Shown here piece after piece: positions 1 through 5,642 of a stretch of 8,226 bases of DNA (position 1 is its first letter; every line of letters begins with the position of its first letter). The position numbers and the translations under genes were made by a program. The notes beneath the pieces are model-generated. The model saw only the letters and a program-made list of their open reading frames with translations. It made no database searches and was not told the origin of the DNA. The stretch spans positions 1 through 8,226 of the forward strand of contig JALTMC010000055.1 of assembly GCA_027005175.1 (NCBI GenBank), written 5' to 3'. This stretch comes from Myxococcales bacterium (GTDB lineage: Bacteria; Myxococcota_C; UBA6777).

Positions 1-7
1 ACGAGGT

Positions 8-34
8 CGAGACCAGTCTCGCTGATTAATTAAT
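8..34. promoter_or_regulatory. Two palindromes in the kinase leader
   Basis: Immediately before the kinase start there is a 6-bp inverted repeat, CGAGAC-CA-GTCTCG (8-21), followed by a 10-bp perfect AT-rich palindrome, ATTAATTAAT (25-34). The pair could be an operator or part of a promoter with a TTAATT-like -10 region. No good -35 can be checked because the window begins here. No Shine-Dalgarno sequence lies before the ATG at 37. Short palindromes arise by chance, so this is a weak call. Confidence 0.25.
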
Positions 35-36
35 TT

Positions 37-1731
37 ATGGTTGGTACTGTACTCAACAACACATATCGTTTGGACCGTGCTCTCACAAAAGGAGGGATGG
101 GCCAAGTCTTTGTCGCCTCGCACCTTCGGGTGTCGGGGCGTCGCTACGCCATCAAACAGCTGCATCCAGAGTTGGCTGTCACTCCCAACTTTCAAACCCG
201 TTTTAAGCGGGAAGCGAAAGTCATGATGGCCCTCGACCATCCACACATTGTGCGGATTGAGGACTTTTTGATTGAGGGAGCCACCTATTACCTCGTGATG
301 GAGTTTGTAGAGGGCAACGATCTGGATCAGAAGTTACGTCAGGACAAGAGTGTGGGGCCTCAAGAGGCTCACCGCTTGACCTTGGAGCTGCTCGCGGGGT
401 TGGATTATTGCCACAGCAAAGGCGTCATTCATCGCGATCTCAAGCCTTCCAACCTGCTTTTGGATTCGGCAGGAAATCTGAAAATTACGGACTTCGGCAT
501 TGCTCTTGAGGAGAGCAGTGACCAACGGCTGACCAATACCGGGACCATTTTGGGCACACCCGACTATATGAGCCCGGAACAAATTATGGGTACATCCCTG
601 GATGTACGCAGCGATATCTATGCTGTGGGAACCATCTTGTATGAGATGCTTGTGGGGCAGCCTCTTTATCCGCGCACGGATGAACAGCAGGGCTCTTATG
701 TGGTCTTGTTTTCTCATGTTCACAAACCGCCTCCCTCCATCGTCGATCCAAATATCCCACAGTATCTGCAGGTTGTGATCGAGCGGTGCCTTCAGAAAGA
801 CCCTGTGGATCGTTATGCAAGTGCTCTTGATATGGCACTCGCCATGAACAATCTGGTGGGAGATACATACGGTGATGCCTTCACGCAAAACCGTTGGCCT
901 CACTCGAACACTGCATTGCCTTCAAAGCCCGCTTTTGTGAGGCAACAGCCTATTGTCAGTACAGATGCATTTCATCGAGAGTCCGCGCCATTGCCCTCGG
1001 GTGATGAGTTTTCGTCTGCACCCACCTCACATTCTGGGCTTTCCGCAGCGTCACCCCAATGGCGTGCGAGCCCATCCACTTCGGGAAAAGGACGCTGGCT
1101 GGTGCTTGTTGCGCTGCTCTTTCTTGTCGGAGGTGTGGGGGCTTGGTATTGGCCTCCAAGTCATGATGTGTTGCTCTCTTGGTACGAGCAAGTCACAGGG
1201 GAAGATCTGCCTGATAGAACCCATCGTCGAACACCGCCCAAGAAACGAGCGGGTGAGCGGACAGTTCCTCTTCGAGCGTCATCGGGGAGCGATGTTCCTT
1301 TGGGTCAGGATGCTGGCCTTTCAGCTGAGCGTCCTCGTCGAGGGAGAGTTCCACGTTTGCAACCTCCCTCACCAAGAGATCGCTCACAGCCCATTGTGCC
1401 CGACACACGTGTGACACCAAAACGTGATGTTCCTGAGCCCAGACATCGACGAGGTTGGGACGATCCAAATGCACCCCGTCCCAAACCTATCAGGCCCAAC
1501 ACTCTTTCGGCTCCAAGGATCCGTGAACTCTCCAAAGCGCGATGGCCTTTGCAAGTGTCAAAACAATGCGCGACTTTGCTGGCGATTTGTGTGAGGCACT
1601 GTTTGAAATCACAAGGACAACCGACACTCTCTTTTGCGATATCGTGCCGAAGGCGATGCTGGAAAATGCGCAGGCTTTTTAAAATTAAAGGTGAAGCTGT
1701 CTGTCCATCCTTTGATGGGAACATGCCTTAA
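37..1731 (+). CDS. Transmembrane Ser/Thr protein kinase (Hanks/PknB type) with cysteine-patterned outer domain
   Basis: This is a 564-residue membrane kinase that would transfer phosphate from ATP to Ser/Thr of cytoplasmic proteins. The kinase domain covers about residues 10-275. It shows the loop LTKGGMGQVF (16-25), the ATP lysine in YAIK (Lys40), the helix-C glutamate (Glu59), HRDLKPSN (132-139) with catalytic Asp134, DFG (152-154), GTPDYMSPE (173-181) and a conserved DVRSDIYAVG segment, so it should be active. The first loop glycine is replaced by Thr17. A Ser/Pro-rich juxtamembrane segment (about 288-353) leads to one transmembrane helix (354-372). The outer part is Arg/Pro-rich (about 373-505) and ends in six cysteines (511, 518, 522, 537, 541, 556) with two CX3C pairs. 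No PASTA, TPR or WD repeats are seen. The ATG at 37 is the first start after an in-frame TAA at 31-33; it lacks a Shine-Dalgarno sequence, but any later start would remove the glycine loop. The kinase call is certain; its signal and substrates are unknown. Confidence 0.95.
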   Translation: MVGTVLNNTYRLDRALTKGGMGQVFVASHLRVSGRRYAIKQLHPELAVTPNFQTRFKREAKVMMALDHPHIVRIEDFLIEGATYYLVMEFVEGNDLDQKLRQDKSVGPQEAHRLTLELLAGLDYCHSKGVIHRDLKPSNLLLDSAGNLKITDFGIALEESSDQRLTNTGTILGTPDYMSPEQIMGTSLDVRSDIYAVGTILYEMLVGQPLYPRTDEQQGSYVVLFSHVHKPPPSIVDPNIPQYLQVVIERCLQKDPVDRYASALDMALAMNNLVGDTYGDAFTQNRWPHSNTALPSKPAFVRQQPIVSTDAFHRESAPLPSGDEFSSAPTSHSGLSAASPQWRASPSTSGKGRWLVLVALLFLVGGVGAWYWPPSHDVLLSWYEQVTGEDLPDRTHRRTPPKKRAGERTVPLRASSGSDVPLGQDAGLSAERPRRGRVPRLQPPSPRDRSQPIVPDTRVTPKRDVPEPRHRRGWDDPNAPRPKPIRPNTLSAPRIRELSKARWPLQVSKQCATLLAICVRHCLKSQGQPTLSFAISCRRRCWKMRRLFKIKGEAVCPSFDGNMP

Positions 1732-1792
1732 TCCAGACGCATGTCGCTTTTCGCTCGCAGAAGAATGCTTATCAATGATCCGAAGTGAGTCA

Positions 1793-1904
1793 TGTAATAC
1801 GAAGTCCGGGTAATTGGCATACATAGCACAGCAAGGTAACTGCATCTCATCCATCGACTGAAGTGTTCCTCTTTCTACACTGTTCATGTGGACTTCGTAT
1901 TACA
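1793..1904. repeat. Perfect 15-bp inverted repeat with 82-base spacer
   Basis: TGTAATACGAAGTCC (1793-1807) is exactly reverse-complementary to GGACTTCGTATTACA (1890-1904). The arms enclose 82 bases without coding potential. Possible readings are a dispersed palindromic or MITE-like element, a structured RNA, or paired protein binding sites. Neither a target-site duplication nor a T-run that would make it a terminator is evident. Confidence 0.75.
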
Positions 1905-2075
1905 AGCTGAGTTGTGGTAAATTTGTTCATCTTTTGAACGTAACAAGTTAAGCTTTGTGCGTGTATGTACTCTTGGAGAGAGAATCGTTGGACTTCAATG
2001 GTTACTGTCCGGGGGAGTGCTTCCTTTGTCACCCAATGGAGGCTCTCTACCGGTCTGTATTGGATGCATAAAATG

Positions 2076-2081
2076 TAGGAG
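2076..2081 (+). promoter_or_regulatory. Ribosome binding site of the cysteine-rich lipoprotein gene
   Basis: TAGGAG ends six bases before the ATG at 2088. The good spacing, together with the hydrophobic signal peptide that begins directly after, fixes this start. Confidence 0.75.
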
Positions 2082-2087
2082 TATGGA

Positions 2088-4991
2088 ATGAGAACAGGTA
2101 TTCGTCAAAAGGTGTTGCGACACGTTTGGCTGGCAGGACTTTGTACGATCTTTTTGTTTGTTTTGGCAGTGGGTTGCAGCCCTCCTACCACAGGGGGGCC
2201 TGATGGCTCAGCAGCAGAAGGTGCGGCAGGGGGAGATAGTGGGACAGTCACGGAGAACTCTTCCACAGAGCAGCCCGCTTCAAGCTGTAAATCTCATGAC
2301 GATTGCAAAGATCCTGCACAGCCGTGGTGCCTCAATGGTCAGTGTAGCAATGAAAAATCCTGTCAGGGGGATGGCGACTGTCCAGACCCCAAGAAGTCGA
2401 AGTGTGTGAATGGCATCTGCGATGCGGTTGCACCGGAGTGTAAGAGCGACAACGACTGTCAGGACCCTGCCAAGCCTCTCTGTAAGAATAACCAATGTGA
2501 GTCCAAACCTGTGGAGTGCTCCAGCGACTTGGATTGCAGTAATCCTGCGAAGCCTCTGTGCCAAAATGGCTCTTGTGTGCCCAAAAAAGATGAATGTTCT
2601 CAAAACAGCGACTGTTCCGTTCCGACACCCGTCTGCGTGAAAGGAAAGTGTACAGCGAAGCCGGGGTGTCGTTCCGATGCGGAGTGCAAGGCACCAACCC
2701 CTCTGTGTAAAAACGGCAAGTGTGAGCCCAGTGGCTCCGAATGCTTTCAAAATGGTGATTGCAAAGATGCAGCCAAACCTCGCTGTGTAAAGAATAAGTG
2801 TGAGCCTGCGGAATGTAAGGTCAATGCTGACTGCAAAGATCCTGCCAAGTCGAAGTGTGATAGCTTTGTATGTTCTCCCTGTGGAGTGAATGCTGATTGT
2901 GCAACAGGTCTGATCTGCAATAATGGAAACTGCGAAAAGAAAGCGGGTTGTACCGATGAAGAATGCAAGAAGGCAGATCCAAGTAAGCCTGTTTGTCTGC
3001 GAGGTCAGTGTGTTCCCATTCCACCGGAGTGTAAGAGCAATACAGATTGCAAAGCGCCCAAGCCTATTTGTTCCAAGAATAAGTGCGTCCCCGCTCCACC
3101 AGAGTGTCAGAAGAATAATGACTGCAACAAAGATCCCAAGAAGCCTCTTTGTGTGAAAAATAGATGTGTTCCCCGCACAGGCTGTAAGTCAGATGCTGAT
3201 TGCAGAGATGCATCCAAAAAGCGCTGTGAGTTGAGTAGTGGCACTTGTTATGCGTGTGTTGTTGATACTCACTGTGCTACGTGGCAACTGTGTGATATTC
3301 GCAATCACTCTTGTGTGCCAAAGCCGGGCTCTTGTGGGACCAACAAAGACTGCACCAGCTCCTCTGCTCCTGTGTGTGTCAAAAACAAGTGTGTGTCTTG
3401 TTCCAAAGACTCGGAATGCAAAGCCCTACAAGCTTGCCGCAACAATCTCTGCGTCAATGTGGGCTGCTCCAATGACGCACAATGCAAACCCAAGCTCTGT
3501 AATACTACCTCCAAACAGTGTGTGGATTGCACTGCCAGTAGTCATTGTCAAGCGGGTCAAACTTGTCTGAATAACAAGTGTGTCACCACCCGTTGCACTT
3601 CAGATCGTGCCTGCAAAGCTCCAACTCCCGCTTGTTTATCCGGTAAGTGTGTGGAATGTACTGATGCTAAAAAACACTGCCCATCTGGCTTCAAATGTAC
3701 AAGCAACAAGTGTGTCAATTGTACGGCAGACAAAGATTGCACCACTCCAAACAAAGCACCTCCCTATGCAAGTCGGACGACCTATCTCTGTGTCTCTAGC
3801 AAATGTCGCACAGGTTGTCGCGCCGACACCAACTGCTCTTTAGGCTTTATTTGCGATAAAACGAAGCTCACCTGTGTCGCAGGTTGTCGCTCTACCAGTG
3901 ATTGTCCCAATGGTCAGACTTGTACGAACAACAAGTGCTCTTTGACCTGTAACAATAACTTTGATTGTGATCGTCGAAGCAACACCCACGAAATTTGTGA
4001 CACCAAAGCTTCGCCACGTGCGTGTGTGCAATGTCTTTCAGACAGCAACTGCAGCGCTAGACAGTACGGAACTGCCTTTGCTGCCCAACGACCCAAGTGT
4101 GATACCACCACCAAGACTTGCGGTTGCAAGAAAAACTCGGACTGTAGCACCAGCTCCTTTACCAACTCAGCAGGTGCTGTCTGTGATACGAAGGAGAAAC
4201 GCTGCTATGCCTGTGATCCGACTCTCGATCCGAAAAATCCTGATCAACATTGTCGTCGTGGCTTCCTTTGTAACAAAAGCAGACAGTGTGTGACGGGCTG
4301 TCGCACAAACTCGGATTGTAGTGCCACGACAAGCACACCGATCTGTAATACCAGCAACAACAAATGTGTAGCTTGTACCAAAGATAGCGACTGTAAAAAC
4401 GGTGTCTGTGATAAGTCCAACCGTTGTATTGAGTGTCGTAAGGATACGGATTGCAAAGATGCCAAAAAGACCAAGTGTGATACCTTCAGTCTGACCTGTT
4501 ATCAGCCCAGTGAGAAAGGTCAATGTGTGGCCTGCTCAAAAACGTCGGATTGCGCGAAAAATCACGAATGTCGCGATGTTTCCGTTGCTTCCGGATACAA
4601 AGAGAAAGTCTGTGTGAAGAAGTGTCGAAAAAACAGTGATTGTGGACAAGGTTTCCGCTGCGGCAGCTTTGCTTTCCCGCGACTCTCCAATTTCTGTTGG
4701 CCCGATTATGCAGGGACGGCCCGAACCTGCAAAGGATTTATCGATATGGGGAAAACCTGTACCAACTCACAACGTGACTGTGGCGCAAGACAACTTCGTA
4801 CCGATGGGACCTGTAGTACTCTTCAGGGCGGTGTTTGTGTAGTTCTGTGCAACAACAACAACAACTGTCCAGCTACTTACACATGTGGATGTCCTTCAGG
4901 GTATAAACCACGCTCACGTTTTGGTGGTCGTGTTCTTGACTGTGTTCTTATCAGTGGTAACGGAAGCACCGCCCGACGCTGTATTCGCTGA
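2088..4991 (+). CDS. Large cysteine-rich repeat lipoprotein
   Basis: This 967-residue protein begins with a lipoprotein signal peptide: basic RQKVLRH, a hydrophobic core (about 13-28) and a lipobox AVG-C with Cys30 as the predicted lipidated residue. The -3 residue is Ala rather than the usual Leu. A flexible Gly/Ser/Glu/Thr linker (31-66) follows. From Cys67 nearly to the end it is a chain of about 32 modules of 18-30 residues with the pattern C-x4-[DEH]-C-x(4-8)-C-x4-C, often ending NGKC or KNKC. Early modules are regular and carry DPAKPLC; later ones vary more in length, and the last 110 residues or so are the most divergent. The pattern resembles Dickkopf/EB-type cysteine-rich repeats found in Myxococcota-like surface proteins. 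Each module probably folds around two disulfides, giving a long stiff rod anchored in the outer membrane. No catalytic motif is seen. A role in adhesion, spacing or binding is inference. Confidence 0.9.
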   Translation: MRTGIRQKVLRHVWLAGLCTIFLFVLAVGCSPPTTGGPDGSAAEGAAGGDSGTVTENSSTEQPASSCKSHDDCKDPAQPWCLNGQCSNEKSCQGDGDCPDPKKSKCVNGICDAVAPECKSDNDCQDPAKPLCKNNQCESKPVECSSDLDCSNPAKPLCQNGSCVPKKDECSQNSDCSVPTPVCVKGKCTAKPGCRSDAECKAPTPLCKNGKCEPSGSECFQNGDCKDAAKPRCVKNKCEPAECKVNADCKDPAKSKCDSFVCSPCGVNADCATGLICNNGNCEKKAGCTDEECKKADPSKPVCLRGQCVPIPPECKSNTDCKAPKPICSKNKCVPAPPECQKNNDCNKDPKKPLCVKNRCVPRTGCKSDADCRDASKKRCELSSGTCYACVVDTHCATWQLCDIRNHSCVPKPGSCGTNKDCTSSSAPVCVKNKCVSCSKDSECKALQACRNNLCVNVGCSNDAQCKPKLCNTTSKQCVDCTASSHCQAGQTCLNNKCVTTRCTSDRACKAPTPACLSGKCVECTDAKKHCPSGFKCTSNKCVNCTADKDCTTPNKAPPYASRTTYLCVSSKCRTGCRADTNCSLGFICDKTKLTCVAGCRSTSDCPNGQTCTNNKCSLTCNNNFDCDRRSNTHEICDTKASPRACVQCLSDSNCSARQYGTAFAAQRPKCDTTTKTCGCKKNSDCSTSSFTNSAGAVCDTKEKRCYACDPTLDPKNPDQHCRRGFLCNKSRQCVTGCRTNSDCSATTSTPICNTSNNKCVACTKDSDCKNGVCDKSNRCIECRKDTDCKDAKKTKCDTFSLTCYQPSEKGQCVACSKTSDCAKNHECRDVSVASGYKEKVCVKKCRKNSDCGQGFRCGSFAFPRLSNFCWPDYAGTARTCKGFIDMGKTCTNSQRDCGARQLRTDGTCSTLQGGVCVVLCNNNNNCPATYTCGCPSGYKPRSRFGGRVLDCVLISGNGSTARRCIR
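2286..4760 (+). repeat. About 32 tandem four-cysteine modules in the lipoprotein
   Basis: Counting from the first repeat cysteine (codon at 2286), the protein can be divided into about 32 consecutive modules, each starting at a C-x5-C pair. Unit length is 54-90 bases, so the array is a diverged protein repeat rather than a minisatellite. Early units still look alike at the DNA level: stretches close to ccggagtgtaagagc occur near 2433 and again near 3025. This suggests growth by in-frame duplication, with the 3' part of the array being older or under looser length constraint. Confidence 0.85.
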
Positions 4992-5119
4992 CATCCTCGA
5001 TGGATTTATACTATCTTGGGAGACTCCGACACAGGACGCTCTCTTTACGTAGCAGGTAAGATAGTGAAAGGAACTTTCCAGGTCTTTCGAATCCTAACAG
5101 CGAAAGAGGATGAAGGATA
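4992..5119 (+). promoter_or_regulatory. Dyad-rich leader of the zinc-finger/RHH gene
   Basis: The 128-base gap before the small gene holds three inverted repeats. ACTATCTT (5010-5017) pairs with AAGATAGT (5058-5065); GAAAG-GAA-CTTTC lies at 5066-5078; TCTTTCG (5083-5089) pairs with CGAAAGA (5101-5107). The last one overlaps the likely ribosome binding site AGAGGA (5105-5110, nine bases before the ATG at 5120). A second purine stretch, AAGGA, sits at 5113-5117 but is too close to the start. Ribbon-helix-helix proteins often bind short dyads in their own promoters, so these are candidate autoregulatory operators. No clear terminator follows the lipoprotein gene, so read-through is possible. Confidence 0.4.
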
Positions 5120-5518
5120 ATGTCAAAAGAAGAGCAAAGACTTTTTTCCCATCCGAGTGAAGCAGAGCTAGAAGCAGGACTGGCATGTGATGATGCAGAG
5201 TGCTCCGGGGAGTATGTGAAAAAGACAAGAGATATCACAATGAAAAGGGGCAGTCGCACAGTAACGATTCATGGCTCTGAATACTGGGAATGTGAGAGTT
5301 GTGGCAGCTTTACGACAGCAAAAGAGGAGATACAGAGAATCCAAGAAAAAGCACGAAGCCAAACAAATTACACAGGGCGCTTAACCTTACGTCTGACTCC
5401 AGAACTTCATCGTCAACTCGTGGAAGAAGCTCAGGCCAACCATCGCTCTCTTAACAACGAACTGGCTTACCGTTTGCAACAGAGTCTGGAAGCTACAAAT
5501 GGTAAGAAAAGAATTTAA
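5120..5518 (+). CDS. YgiT/MqsA-like zinc finger fused to Arc/HicB-type ribbon-helix-helix domain
   Basis: This 132-residue protein is probably a DNA-binding, antitoxin-like regulator. The N-terminal half has Cys23 and Cys28 (CDDAEC) and Cys58 and Cys61 (CESC), separated by a beta-rich segment with RTVTIHGSEYWECESCG. This is the layout of the YgiT-type zinc finger of MqsA antitoxins, although the first pair is C-x4-C instead of the usual C-x2-C. After a charged helical linker (66-83), residues 86-124 read GRLTLRLTPELHRQL and then a SLNNELAYRLQQSL helix, which matches the ribbon-helix-helix segment at the C-terminus of HicB antitoxins. The domain order and the lack of a Cro-type HTH separate it from MqsA. 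No HicA-, MqsR- or other toxin-like ORF lies on either side, so it may be an orphan or a stand-alone regulator. The start is set by AGAGGA at 5105-5110. Domain calls are fairly sure; function is inferred. Confidence 0.8.
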   Translation: MSKEEQRLFSHPSEAELEAGLACDDAECSGEYVKKTRDITMKRGSRTVTIHGSEYWECESCGSFTTAKEEIQRIQEKARSQTNYTGRLTLRLTPELHRQLVEEAQANHRSLNNELAYRLQQSLEATNGKKRI

Positions 5519-5594
5519 TAACTTGGGGTATTTCGGCAACTTGTTTCTCTTGCAGTAACAACGAGATCCAAGCCCAAGATGAAAATATACCTCT

Positions 5595-5610
5595 TGTAGG
5601 ATTACCTACA
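5595..5610. terminator. Possible hairpin terminator between convergent genes
   Basis: TGTAGG (5595-5600), loop ATTA, CCTACA (5605-5610) forms a perfect 6-bp stem with a 4-base loop in the 124-base gap between two convergent genes, where a shared terminator would be expected. On the - strand a short T-rich stretch (ATATTTTC) follows about ten bases after the stem; on the + strand there is no T-run. The stem is short and only half GC, so the call is tentative. Confidence 0.35.
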
Positions 5611-5642
5611 GTGATACTGAACAGAGAGTGATAGAGCGTGTG

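Larger units (their letters stand above)
1732..2087. other. Non-coding stretch between kinase and lipoprotein genes
   Basis: This 356-base gap has no credible ORF. It contains a long inverted repeat (1793-1904, listed separately), a partial third copy of its arm core (GGACTTC at 1990-1996), a small dyad GTTCA-N5-TGAAC (1925-1939) and the ribosome binding site of the next gene. No hairpin followed by a T-run is visible after the kinase stop, and no convincing -35/-10 pair was found. The gap makes it likely that the kinase and the lipoprotein are separate transcription units. Confidence 0.6.

Noticed and set aside
91-99. GGAGG followed by an in-frame ATG inside the kinase gene, looking like a start site
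   Set aside because: The bases encode the KGGMG nucleotide loop; starting at Met21 would remove an essential kinase element.
953-1414. 153-codon + strand ORF overlapping the kinase gene in another frame
   Set aside because: The kinase frame is continuous here and encodes a clear transmembrane helix; the overlapping frame shows no domain or ribosome binding site.
1925-1939. GTTCA-N5-TGAAC dyad as a terminator for the kinase gene
   Set aside because: The stem is only 5 bp, has no T-run and lies almost 200 bases after the stop.
1847-2032. Small - strand ORF (61 codons, GTG start) in the gap before the lipoprotein gene
   Set aside because: It has no convincing ribosome binding site, no recognisable features, and overlaps the inverted repeat.
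2065-2074. TGCATAAAAT as an extended -10 promoter for the lipoprotein gene
   Set aside because: No -35 matches at proper spacing, and transcription would begin inside the ribosome binding site or start codon.
5011-5259. 82-codon - strand ORF opposite the zinc-finger/RHH gene, considered as a toxin partner
   Set aside because: It is antisense to well-supported domains, shows no toxin motif and has no clear ribosome binding site.
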